This document shows, one piece after another, positions 5,685 through 12,593 of a DNA stretch of 12,593 bases. Under the pieces are notes generated by a model. That model saw nothing but the letters and a program-made list of their open reading frames with translations. It was not told where the DNA came from and searched no databases. The stretch spans positions 5,071-17,663 of the forward strand of contig DBWE01000132.1 in NCBI GenBank assembly GCA_002308315.1, written 5' to 3'. The stretch comes from Clostridiales bacterium UBA1246. GTDB lineage: Bacteria; Bacillota; Clostridia; Oscillospirales; Oscillospiraceae. How positions within the stretch are numbered: the first letter of the stretch is position 1; every line of letters starts with the position of its first letter. The translations under genes were made by a program, and so were the position numbers.

Positions 5685-7502
5685 ATGGGCATACTTGAAA
5701 AAATACATTCCTCCGCGGACGTGAAAGCCCTGTCCCTGGAGGAGATCGACGAATTATGTGCGGAAATAAGAGCGTTTCTTATTGATAATATTTCCAGGAC
5801 CGGAGGACATCTTGCCTCAAATCTCGGAGTAGTCGAGCTGACGGTTGCGCTGCACAACGTATTCGACAGCGAAAAGGACAGGATAGTATTCGACGTCGGG
5901 CATCAGTGCTACGTGCATAAGCTGCTTACCGGCAGAGCCGGGGGCTTTTCGACCCTCAGACAGAAGGACGGGCTGGCGGGTTTTCCGAAGCCCTCCGAAT
6001 CGAACAGCGACGCGTTTATCGCCGGACATGCCTCCAACTCCGTATCCGCGGCGCTGGGCATGGCCCGCGCGCGTACGCTTTCGGGGGAGGATCACAGCGT
6101 TATAGCCGTTATCGGCGACGGAGCCATGACGGGCGGCCTGGCCTACGAGGGACTGAACAACGCGGGACAAAGCGGAGAGGCTTTGATAGTCGTGCTCAAT
6201 GACAACGGCATGGCGATAGGCACCAACGTGGGCGGAATGGCAAGCTCCCTCGCGTTTCAGCGCACAAGACCGGCGTATTACCGGCTGAAAAAGACCTACC
6301 GCAAGGTAATGTATCGTATCCCGGGCGGAAAGTATGTTTTCACTTTTACCCAGAAGCTGAAAAACAGCCTGAAAAACGCGATATTGCACTGCAGCATGTT
6401 TGAAGAGATGGGCTTCAGGTACATGGGGCCCGTGGACGGGCACGACGTAAGAAAGCTGTCGTACATGCTCAAGACCGCGCAGGAATACCGCGAGCCCGTG
6501 CTGCTGCACGTGGTCACGCGGAAGGGGCGCGGGTATGAGGACGCGGAGAAGCATCCGGAAAAATATCACGGAGTGGGCAGCTTTGACCCGAGCCGCGGCG
6601 TTTCCGACGAAAAGCAGGCCTCTTTTTCGGAGGTTTTCGGACAGGCCTTATGCGAAGAAGCCGCAAAGGACTCCCGCATATGCGCCGTAACGGCGGCAAT
6701 GGAGGACGGGACCGGCCTGAGCCCGTTCAGAAAAAGCTTTCCCGAACGCTTTTTCGACGAGGGCATAGCCGAGGGCCACTGCGTCACCATGGCGGCGGGA
6801 ATGGCCAAGCAGGGTATGATACCGGTTTTTTCGGTATATTCCACCTTTCTTCAGCGCGCCTACGACATGCTGATACACGACGTGGCCATACTCGGGCTGC
6901 ACGTCGTCCTGGCCGTAGACCGCGCGGGGCTCGTGGGGGGAGACGGGGAAACCCACAACGGCGTGTTCGACGTGGGTTTTCTTCGGCAGGTACCGGGCAT
7001 GACCGTATACTGTCCGTCAAATTACGCAGAGCTGCGCAGCATGCTGCGCAGGGCGATAGAAGGAAAGGGACCCGCGGCGGTCAGATATCCCAAGGGCGCC
7101 GAGGGCGAATACCGCGATGAGGGAAAGACGCTGCTGCGCAGCGGCGGCGACGTAACGATAGTATCCTACGGAATAATGATAAACGAGGCGCTTAAAACCG
7201 CCGATATACTTGAAAAAAAGGGGATCTCGGCCGAGGTCGTCAAGCTGGACGCGATCGCGCCGCTCGACCTTACGCAGGTCAGAGCCTCGGCGGAAAAAAC
7301 GGGACTCGCGGCGGTCATGGAGGACTGCTGCGAGCAGGGGAGCGTCGGAGAGACGATAAAAGCCGAGCTGAGCTGTCCCGTCATGCTTTTCAACACCGGA
7401 AGAGGATTCACGCCCCAGGCGACGGTCCGGGAGCAGAGAGAGCTGTGCGGGATCGACGCGGCGTCGGCTGCGGAGAGGATAATTGAAGAAAGACAGACTT
7501 GA
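5685..7502 (+). CDS. dxs: 1-deoxy-D-xylulose-5-phosphate synthase
   Basis: Dxs condenses pyruvate and glyceraldehyde 3-phosphate to DXP, the first step of the MEP isoprenoid pathway, and also feeds thiamine and pyridoxal synthesis. It is a thiamine-diphosphate enzyme. The 605 residues contain the N-terminal GGHLASNLGVVELTVALH, VFDVGHQCYVHKLLTGR, the thiamine-diphosphate and Mg motif GDGAMTGGLAYEGLNN (from residue 144), GFRYMGPVDGHD, GIAEGHCVTMAAG with the expected catalytic Glu363, DRAGLVGGDGETHNG and a C-terminal transketolase-like domain. Length is close to the usual 620. The residue after the catalytic Glu is Gly, where many homologues have Gln or Glu. Start ATG 5685 is chosen over ATG 5679 because of ribosome binding site spacing. 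The gene leads the operon and its 3' end overlaps tlyA by 20 bases. The xseA, xseB and ispA genes found upstream in B. subtilis are not here. Confidence 0.97.
   Translation: MGILEKIHSSADVKALSLEEIDELCAEIRAFLIDNISRTGGHLASNLGVVELTVALHNVFDSEKDRIVFDVGHQCYVHKLLTGRAGGFSTLRQKDGLAGFPKPSESNSDAFIAGHASNSVSAALGMARARTLSGEDHSVIAVIGDGAMTGGLAYEGLNNAGQSGEALIVVLNDNGMAIGTNVGGMASSLAFQRTRPAYYRLKKTYRKVMYRIPGGKYVFTFTQKLKNSLKNAILHCSMFEEMGFRYMGPVDGHDVRKLSYMLKTAQEYREPVLLHVVTRKGRGYEDAEKHPEKYHGVGSFDPSRGVSDEKQASFSEVFGQALCEEAAKDSRICAVTAAMEDGTGLSPFRKSFPERFFDEGIAEGHCVTMAAGMAKQGMIPVFSVYSTFLQRAYDMLIHDVAILGLHVVLAVDRAGLVGGDGETHNGVFDVGFLRQVPGMTVYCPSNYAELRSMLRRAIEGKGPAAVRYPKGAEGEYRDEGKTLLRSGGDVTIVSYGIMINEALKTADILEKKGISAEVVKLDAIAPLDLTQVRASAEKTGLAAVMEDCCEQGSVGETIKAELSCPVMLFNTGRGFTPQATVREQRELCGIDAASAAERIIEERQT
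7472..7478 (+). promoter_or_regulatory. Ribosome binding site supporting the TTG start of tlyA
   Basis: GGAGAGG lies inside the dxs coding end, four bases before TTG 7483. The product beginning there starts directly with the S4 domain, as in homologues. Confidence 0.7.
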
Positions 7503-8283
7503 CGTGCTCGTGGTCGAGCGCGGGCTTTGTACGAGCAGGGAACGCGCGAAGGCCGAGATAATGAGCGGCAGCGTTTTCGTAAACGGAATAAGAGCGGACA
7601 AGCCCGGAATGACGTATCCGCAGGACGCCCGGATCGAGCTGCGGGGAGCCGCGATAGGATACGTCAGCCGCGGCGGACTTAAGCTCGAAAAGGCGCTGAA
7701 GGAATTCGGCGTTTCCCCGAAGGGCAGGATATGCATCGACTGCGGGGCGTCCACGGGCGGCTTTACGGACTGCCTTCTGAAGGGCGGAGCCGAAAAGGTG
7801 TACGCGGTGGACGTAGGCTACGGGCAGCTTGCCTGGAGCCTGCGGAGCGATCCGCGGGTGGTGAATATGGAGCGCACGAACATCCGGTACGTCACGCCCG
7901 GGGACGTGCCCGACAGGATCTCTCTCGCGGTGATAGACGTTTCGTTCATATCCCTGGCTCTGGTGCTTCCGCCGGTAAAGGAGCTGCTTGAAGAGAACGG
8001 AGAGATCATCTGCCTCGTCAAGCCGCAGTTTGAAGCCGGGAAAGACAAGGTGGGGAAAAAGGGCGTGGTACGCAGGCCCGAGGTCCACGCCGAGGTGCTG
8101 GACAAATTCATCGAATGCGCGGAAAAGCTCGGCCTCACCGTGCGCGGCCTGACCTGGTCTCCCGTAAGGGGTCCCGAGGGGAACATCGAATATCTGGGAT
8201 ATCTGACCGAAGGAGCCGGCGACGGCGTCTGCAAATTCGACACCGCCGAAATAGTAAAGGCGTCGCATACGGAGCTGGAATGA
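7483..8283 (+). CDS. tlyA: TlyA/YqxC family 2'-O-methyltransferase of ribosomal RNA
   Basis: TlyA proteins methylate ribose 2'-OH groups of rRNA cytidines, as shown for the mycobacterial enzyme; the Bacillus homologue is YqxC. The 266 residues start with an S4 RNA-binding domain (about 4-65: RLDVLVVERGLCTSRERAKAEI, GSVFVNG), then VSRGGLKLEKAL. An FtsJ/RrmJ-type methyltransferase domain follows, with the SAM motif DCGASTGGFTD (Asp86 onward), AVDVGYGQLAW, VIDVSFISL (Asp152) and LVKPQFEAGKDKVGKKGVVRR (Lys180, Glu184). The Lys-Asp-Lys-Glu catalytic set of this fold appears present. It starts with TTG within dxs and ends with ATGA shared with nadK, so translation of the three genes is probably coupled. 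TlyA-family proteins are sometimes called hemolysins, but these motifs support RNA methylation. Confidence 0.93.
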   Translation: MKKDRLDVLVVERGLCTSRERAKAEIMSGSVFVNGIRADKPGMTYPQDARIELRGAAIGYVSRGGLKLEKALKEFGVSPKGRICIDCGASTGGFTDCLLKGGAEKVYAVDVGYGQLAWSLRSDPRVVNMERTNIRYVTPGDVPDRISLAVIDVSFISLALVLPPVKELLEENGEIICLVKPQFEAGKDKVGKKGVVRRPEVHAEVLDKFIECAEKLGLTVRGLTWSPVRGPEGNIEYLGYLTEGAGDGVCKFDTAEIVKASHTELE

Positions 8284-9116
8284 AAAAGATCATTATTTTT
8301 TCAAACACAAAGCGCGATCCGGACAAACTGATGGCAAAGCGGCTGGAGGAATATCTCGGCTCTCTGGGCGCGAGCTCGCAGATAATTACCCCGGGAGCAA
8401 ACGGGGGAGATTTCGATATACCGGACGAGGCCTTCGAGGACGCCGAAATGCTGATCTGCCTCGGAGGCGACGGCACCATGCTGCATCTTTCGAGAAAGGC
8501 CGCCGTGCATGAAATGCCCATGCTGGGCGTGAACATGGGACATATGGGCTTTATCACCCAGCTTGAGCCGGATGAAACGGACAGGCTCGAGGAGATAGTC
8601 ACGGTCGGCTACGACATCGAAAAGCGCATGATGATAGACATAGACGTGATGCGCGGAAGCAAGCGCGTTTATTCAAGCTTCGGTCTGAACGAGGCGGTGG
8701 TGACGAGGAACAATCCCGCCCACGCGATACGCCTGACGGCATACGGGGACGGAAGAAAGATATCTGATTATTCCGGCGACGGGATCATCATAGCCACTCC
8801 TACGGGCTCCACGGCCTACTCGATGTCCGCGGGAGGTCCCATCGTCGAGCCGACCGCGGAAATACTCATACTTACGCCGATGTGCGCCCATTCTCTCATA
8901 GCAAAGGCGTACGTGCTTACCGGAGACAGAGTCACGTCGGTCAAGGTGACGAGCTTTGACGATAACGACGCCGTGCTCATGGTGGACGGCGGAACGCCGT
9001 TCCCGCTCGAGCTCGGAGACGTCGTATACGTGCGCAAATCCGAACACGTTACGAGACTTGTCAAGGTCACCAGCAACAGCTTCTACGACATAGTGAAGAA
9101 TAAGCTCAATCAGTAA
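8280..9116 (+). CDS. nadK: NAD kinase
   Basis: NadK phosphorylates NAD to NADP using ATP or polyphosphate and is normally essential. The 278-residue product has the hallmark GGDGT motif (residues 62-66), NMGHMGFI, GLNEAVV (a conserved substrate-binding region), DGIIIATPTGSTAYSMSAGGPIV and LILTPMCAHSL. The NMGHMGFI motif has Met where NxGxLGFL is commoner, a mild change. The frame extends upstream to 8115, but homologues begin at MKKIIIFSN, and GGAG at 8271-8274 sits five bases before ATG 8280. The start overlaps the tlyA stop as ATGA. Fifteen bases separate it from argR. This position between tlyA and argR is seen in other Clostridia. Confidence 0.97.
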   Translation: MKKIIIFSNTKRDPDKLMAKRLEEYLGSLGASSQIITPGANGGDFDIPDEAFEDAEMLICLGGDGTMLHLSRKAAVHEMPMLGVNMGHMGFITQLEPDETDRLEEIVTVGYDIEKRMMIDIDVMRGSKRVYSSFGLNEAVVTRNNPAHAIRLTAYGDGRKISDYSGDGIIIATPTGSTAYSMSAGGPIVEPTAEILILTPMCAHSLIAKAYVLTGDRVTSVKVTSFDDNDAVLMVDGGTPFPLELGDVVYVRKSEHVTRLVKVTSNSFYDIVKNKLNQ

Positions 9117-9117
9117 G

Positions 9118-9123
9118 AAAGGG
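9118..9123 (+). promoter_or_regulatory. Ribosome binding site deciding the argR start
   Basis: AAAGGG ends eight bases before ATG 9132. The in-frame GTG 9123 overlaps the site itself and would add only three residues, so ATG 9132 is preferred. Confidence 0.7.
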
Positions 9124-9131
9124 TGTGGATC

Positions 9132-9581
9132 ATGAAGTCTGCCAGACAGACAAAAATACTCGAGATCATAGCATCACGGGACATCGAAACGCAAAATCAG
9201 CTCATTGAGGCCCTGGAAGAATGCGGATTTAAAAGCACCCAGGCTACTGTGTCAAGAGATATGCGGGAGCTGCGCCTTGTAAAAGAGCTGAGCGACGGCG
9301 GGAATTACCGCTACGTATGCCCCGGAGAGCCGGAGCAGGCAGACAACGCGGAAAAGGTCAGGACCATATTCCGCCATTCGGTGAAATCCTATGCCTGCGC
9401 TCAGAACCTTGTCGTGATCAAGACGCTTCCGGGCCTTGCCGACGCGGCCTGCGTTGCCATAGAAACGCTCGACGTACCCGGTCTCGTGGGGACCATAGCC
9501 GGCGACGACACGGCGTTCATCGCCATGAGCGACAACGCCCACGCGGAACTGTTCTGCAAGGATATCCGCAATCTTATGTAA
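9132..9581 (+). CDS. argR: Arginine repressor ArgR/AhrC
   Basis: ArgR is a hexameric, arginine-binding transcription factor that represses arginine biosynthesis genes and can activate catabolic ones. The 149 residues match the family length. The N-terminal winged helix-turn-helix spans about residues 4-70 (RQTKILEIIASRDIETQNQLIEAL, STQATVSRDMRELRLVKE). The C-terminal oligomerisation and arginine-binding domain carries LVGTIAGDDTAFIAM, with the Gly-Asp-Asp at 124-126 that contacts arginine in known structures. The gene lies between nadK and recN, as AhrC lies before recN in B. subtilis. Its likely target, the argCJBD operon, is about 5 kb upstream, but that promoter is outside the window, so binding cannot be judged here. 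Self-regulation is not evident beyond a doubtful palindrome at 5579-5598. Confidence 0.97.
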   Translation: MKSARQTKILEIIASRDIETQNQLIEALEECGFKSTQATVSRDMRELRLVKELSDGGNYRYVCPGEPEQADNAEKVRTIFRHSVKSYACAQNLVVIKTLPGLADAACVAIETLDVPGLVGTIAGDDTAFIAMSDNAHAELFCKDIRNLM

Positions 9582-9587
9582 AGAGGG
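9582..9587 (+). promoter_or_regulatory. Ribosome binding site deciding the recN start
   Basis: AGAGGG follows the argR stop directly. It is eight bases before GTG 9596 but only two before TTG 9590, so GTG is preferred. Confidence 0.7.
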
Positions 9588-9595
9588 AATTGGCG

Positions 9596-11302
9596 GTGCT
9601 TAGCCTGCTGCATATCGAAAACGTGGCCGTGATCGAAAGGGCGGATATAGAATTCGGCCCCGGAATGAACGTGCTCACAGGCGAGACCGGCGCGGGTAAA
9701 TCAATAATAATCGACTCTGTCGGAGCCATACTCGGAGAGCGGACCTCAAAGGATATCATACGCACGGGCAGCGCTTCCGCGCTTATATCCGCCGAGCTGA
9801 CAGGCTCCGAGGCGGCGCAGCGCTGGATGGACGACAACGGCGTGGAGTACCGGCAGGGAGACAACATGACCCTGCTCAGAAAAATAGGCGCGGACGGAAA
9901 AAACTCTTGCCGCGTAAACGGCATACCGGTAAGCGTGGGACAGCTCAGAGAGCTGGGAGAGCTGCTTTTCGACATACACGGTCAGAACGACGGCAGAAGG
10001 CTGCTGAGCGAGGCGAACCACCGCAGATACCTCGACGGCTTCGGACGCCTTGACGGGCTGAGAGAGGATTATGCCGCGGCTTACGGACGCTATACCGAAA
10101 AAAGAGACGAGTATGACGAGCTGAAGCGCTCCGAAAAGGACAGGGAGATACGTCAGGCCGCCCTGCTCAGAGAGATAAAGGATATCGAGAGCGTAGATCC
10201 GAAAAGCGGAGAGGAAGAAGCGCTCGCGGAGCGCAGAAAGCTGCTGCGCGGCGCGGGACGCATAACCGATAAGCTCGGCGAGGCTTATGAAGCAATGTAC
10301 GGCTCGGACAGGAATGAAGGCGCGCTTTCGCTTATCATCGACGCGGAGAACGCCGCCGCAGCCGCGGCGCGCTTTTCGGACAGCCTGCAGGAGCTCGCCG
10401 GGAGCCTGAGCGATCTGAGGTACCGCGCCGAGGATATGACCGACAGACTGCGCGAGGCTCTGGACGAGCTGGATTTCGAGCCGGGCGAGCTTGACAGGAT
10501 AGAAAACAGATTAAGCGCGCTCGAACGGCTCTCGCGCCGCTACGGGGACGCCGAGGCGGCGCAGCGGCGGCTTCGGGACGCCAGAAACGAGCTGGAAGAC
10601 GTGATGTATCTCACGGAAAATATTTCCAAAACGGGCGAGGAGCTCCGAAGGCTGAAAGAAGAGGCGGTACGGAAAGCCGAAGAGCTGTCGTCCGAAAGGA
10701 AAAAAGCGGGGGAAAAGCTTGCCGGGCGCGTCGAGGAGGAGCTGAGACAGCTAAGCATGCCCTCGGCCCGCTTTTCCGTTGAAATAACGCCCAAGGGCGG
10801 AGAAGGCCTTGACTCCACGGGAATGGACGAGGTAAGGTTCCTTCTGTCGGCGAACGCCGGGGAGGAGCTCGGAAGACTGTCGAGGATAGCCTCGGGGGGC
10901 GAGCTTTCAAGAATAATGCTCGGCATGAAAAACGTGCTGTCCTCCGATACCGACGCCGAGGTGCTGATCTTTGACGAGGTCGACGCCGGCGTATCTGGTA
11001 TCGCGGCGCAGAGGGTCGGCGAAAAGCTGTGGTCGCTGTCGACGAAGCGCCAGCTTCTGTGCATCACTCATCTTCCGCAGATCGCCGCCATGGCGGACAC
11101 GCATTTTTCAATCGAAAAAAAAGAGAGCGACGGCAGAACGTATACGACCGTGACGCAGCTGGACGGCGAGGGCAGGACACGCGAGCTTGCCAGGCTTACC
11201 GGAGGCGAGACGGTCACGCGGAACACTCTGCTCGGCGCGGGAGAGCTTATCAGCTCGGCAGAAAAATATAAAGAGGGAAAAGGAAATGACACTGTACGAT
11301 GA
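9596..11302 (+). CDS. recN: DNA repair protein RecN
   Basis: RecN is an SMC-like ATPase that acts early in recombinational repair of double-strand breaks. The 568-residue product has the usual layout. The N-terminal Walker A is GETGAGKS (residues 29-36), followed by a Q-loop region ([10 protein letters not shown]). A long charged, Glu/Arg/Leu-rich central region (about 150-390) is expected to form the coiled coil. The C-terminal ATPase half has the ABC signature [16 protein letters not shown] (about 430), Walker [13 protein letters not shown] (about 457) and the [12 protein letters not shown] switch. GTG 9596 gives [14 protein letters not shown], matching the family N-terminus. The open frame continues upstream through argR, but that part is antisense to nothing conserved and is rejected. 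The last 17 bases overlap tyrS. Full length with all ATPase motifs intact. Confidence 0.96.
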   Translation: MLSLLHIENVAVIERADIEFGPGMNVLTGETGAGKSIIIDSVGAILGERTSKDIIRTGSASALISAELTGSEAAQRWMDDNGVEYRQGDNMTLLRKIGADGKNSCRVNGIPVSVGQLRELGELLFDIHGQNDGRRLLSEANHRRYLDGFGRLDGLREDYAAAYGRYTEKRDEYDELKRSEKDREIRQAALLREIKDIESVDPKSGEEEALAERRKLLRGAGRITDKLGEAYEAMYGSDRNEGALSLIIDAENAAAAAARFSDSLQELAGSLSDLRYRAEDMTDRLREALDELDFEPGELDRIENRLSALERLSRRYGDAEAAQRRLRDARNELEDVMYLTENISKTGEELRRLKEEAVRKAEELSSERKKAGEKLAGRVEEELRQLSMPSARFSVEITPKGGEGLDSTGMDEVRFLLSANAGEELGRLSRIASGGELSRIMLGMKNVLSSDTDAEVLIFDEVDAGVSGIAAQRVGEKLWSLSTKRQLLCITHLPQIAAMADTHFSIEKKESDGRTYTTVTQLDGEGRTRELARLTGGETVTRNTLLGAGELISSAEKYKEGKGNDTVR

Positions 11303-12509
11303 ATTGACGGCCAGGGGACTCATAGCCCAGGTCACCGATGAGGAAGAAGTCAGGGAGCTTATCAACAACGGCAAAGCGACCTTTTATATAGGCTTCGATC
11401 CGACTGCAGACAGCCTGCACGTGGGGCACTTCATGGCGCTTTGCCTTATGAAGCGGCTGCAGCAGGCGGGGAACAAGCCCATCGCCCTTATCGGCGGAGG
11501 CACGGCGATGATAGGCGATCCGAGCGGAAGAACGGATATGCGGAAAATGATGACGCCGGAGACCATACGCCATAACTGCGAGTGCTTCAAAAAACAGATG
11601 GCCAGGTTTGTGGATTTCTCAGAGGGCAAAGCCCTTATGGTCAACAACGCCGATTGGCTTCTTCCGATGAACTACGTGGAAATGCTCAGGGAGGTCGGAG
11701 CGCACTTCTCCGTAAACCGCATGCTCACCGCCGAGTGCTACAAGCAGAGAATGGTGAACGGACTGAGCTTTCTGGAATTCAACTACATGATAATGCAGAG
11801 CTATGATTTCTATCAGCTTTACAGAGAGTACGGCTGCAACCTGCAGTTCGGCGGCGACGACCAGTGGTCAAACATGCTGGGCGGTACGGAGCTGATACGC
11901 AAAAAGCTCGGCAAGGACGCTTACGCGATGACCATCACTCTGCTGCTCAATTCCGAGGGCAAGAAAATGGGCAAGACCGCGAGCGGCGCGGTATGGCTGG
12001 ACGCCGAAAAAACGAGCCCGTACGATTTTTACCAGTACTGGCGCAACGTCGACGACGCCGACGTTATAAAATGCCTCAAGCTCCTTACCTTCCTGCCGCT
12101 TGAGCAGATAGAGGAAATGTCCCGCTGGCAGGACAGGGATATCAACAGAGCAAAGGAGATCCTTGCCTTCGAGCTGACGAAAATGATCCACTCCGAGGAA
12201 GAGGCCGTCAAGGCGCAGGAGGCTGCGAGAGCGCTGTTTTCGGCGTCGGGCAGCGCGGAGAACATGCCCTCGCTTCAGCTGACGGACGGCAATTTCACCG
12301 ACGGCCAAATAAGCATAGTGGAGCTGCTTACGCTCAGCGGACTGTGTACCTCGAACGGCGACGCGAGACGCAATATCGAGCAGGGCGGCGTGGAAGCCGG
12401 CGGAGTAAAGGTGGGCAGCTTCACCGAGAAGTATCCCGCCGAAAGCTTTGACGGAGACGGGCTCATAATAAGACGCGGAAAAAAGAAATTCGTAAGAGTG
12501 TACCGCTGA
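11286..12509 (+). CDS. tyrS: Tyrosyl-tRNA synthetase
   Basis: TyrS charges tRNA-Tyr with tyrosine. The 407 residues contain the class I catalytic domain with [15 protein letters not shown] (the HIGH-type motif), [16 protein letters not shown], the tyrosine pocket segment [24 protein letters not shown] and KKMGKTASG (the KMSKS-type loop). A C-terminal S4 RNA-binding domain follows at about residues 340-405 ([22 protein letters not shown]). This is the TyrRS group with a KMGKT loop, and its length is normal. ATG 11286 lies within the end of recN, with GAGGG at 11273-11277 eight bases upstream. Many Bacillota control tyrS with a T-box leader, but here no leader exists because the gene overlaps recN. 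It is the last gene of the operon. Confidence 0.97.
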   Translation: MTLYDELTARGLIAQVTDEEEVRELINNGKATFYIGFDPTADSLHVGHFMALCLMKRLQQAGNKPIALIGGGTAMIGDPSGRTDMRKMMTPETIRHNCECFKKQMARFVDFSEGKALMVNNADWLLPMNYVEMLREVGAHFSVNRMLTAECYKQRMVNGLSFLEFNYMIMQSYDFYQLYREYGCNLQFGGDDQWSNMLGGTELIRKKLGKDAYAMTITLLLNSEGKKMGKTASGAVWLDAEKTSPYDFYQYWRNVDDADVIKCLKLLTFLPLEQIEEMSRWQDRDINRAKEILAFELTKMIHSEEEAVKAQEAARALFSASGSAENMPSLQLTDGNFTDGQISIVELLTLSGLCTSNGDARRNIEQGGVEAGGVKVGSFTEKYPAESFDGDGLIIRRGKKKFVRVYR

Positions 12510-12525
12510 ACCGTATAAAATCACG

Positions 12526-12567
12526 AACCGCACGGCTTGCCCACGCAAGGCAAAACGTGCGGTTTTT
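12526..12567 (+). terminator. Intrinsic terminator after tyrS
   Basis: AACCGCACG (12526-12534) pairs perfectly with CGTGCGGTT (12556-12564). An inner stem CTTGC (12536-12540) with GCAAG (12545-12549) closes a CCAC loop. The T run 12563-12567 follows. It lies 16 bases after the tyrS stop and ends the operon. On the minus strand the stem is followed by CGTGATTTTATA, so weak two-way action for the tRNA-like gene on that strand is possible. Confidence 0.85.
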
Positions 12568-12569
12568 CG

Positions 12570-12593
12570 ATAGGCGAAGGGAGTCGAACCTCT
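12570..12593 (-). tRNA. Possible 3' end of a tRNA gene (partial)
   Basis: Read on the minus strand, the last bases give AGAGG-TTCGACT-CCCTT followed by CGCCTAT. This matches a T-arm with the invariant GTTCGANTC pattern and then a seven-base acceptor strand. The 5' half and anticodon are off the window, so identity cannot be given. The T-stem has one A-C mismatch and CCA is not encoded (the next bases are CGA), which lowers confidence. It faces the tyrS terminator. Confidence 0.45.

Noticed and set aside
8115..8279. Upstream extension of nadK into tlyA
   Set aside because: The extension is Arg-rich out-of-frame sequence of tlyA. ATG 8280 has a ribosome binding site and a family-like N-terminus.
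9317..9595. Upstream extension of recN through argR
   Set aside because: It overlaps argR in another frame with no family similarity. GTG 9596 gives the expected RecN N-terminus.
11187..11285. Upstream extension of tyrS into recN
   Set aside because: It is out-of-frame recN sequence. ATG 11286 begins the standard TyrRS N-terminus.
1..12593. CRISPR array, insertion sequence, rRNA, riboswitch or phage module
   Set aside because: I saw no spaced direct repeats, transposase, terminal repeats, rRNA or leader region long enough for a riboswitch.

Overview
The window reads as an ordinary chromosomal stretch from a Bacillota/Clostridia-type bacterium. The genus cannot be named from sequence alone. 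The evidence is the conserved order dxs-tlyA-nadK-argR-recN (Bacillus subtilis has dxs-yqxC-ahrC-recN), strong GGAGG-type ribosome binding sites, a type 2 ArgC, and moderately GC-rich coding DNA that still uses ATA, AGA and AGG freely. All recognisable protein genes are on the + strand and packed tightly. Only two intergenic gaps reach 75 to 210 bases, plus the right edge.

Left block (1-4198): an arginine biosynthesis operon, argC (5' end off the window), argJ, argB, argD, closed by a strong intrinsic terminator. These four enzymes cover the acetylated steps from N-acetylglutamate to N-acetylornithine. ArgJ recycles the acetyl group. ArgB has the N-terminal extension typical of arginine-inhibited enzymes.

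Middle block (about 4158-5600): a serine recombinase gene with a strong ribosome binding site. It stops just where the zinc-ribbon part of large serine recombinases usually begins. An unrecognised open frame follows immediately in the -1 frame. At the junction, in the correct phase, lie the heptamer A AAA AAC, a Shine-Dalgarno-like GAGGG 10 nt upstream and a foldable stem 6 nt downstream. This is a candidate programmed -1 frameshift, or an ancestral gene split by a one-base indel in a run of seven A. It is the most unusual signal in the window. A second terminator-like hairpin follows.

Right block (5627-12567): a sigma-A type promoter drives dxs, tlyA, nadK, argR, recN and tyrS, with overlapping or nearly touching genes and a terminator after tyrS. 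It combines isoprenoid precursor synthesis, ribosomal RNA methylation, NADP synthesis, the arginine repressor, DNA repair and tyrosyl-tRNA synthesis. ArgR presumably regulates the arg operon upstream, whose promoter lies outside the window. The last 24 bases look like the 3' end of a tRNA gene on the minus strand.

No CRISPR array, insertion sequence, rRNA or complete mobile element is visible. Apart from the recombinase locus this is housekeeping DNA.
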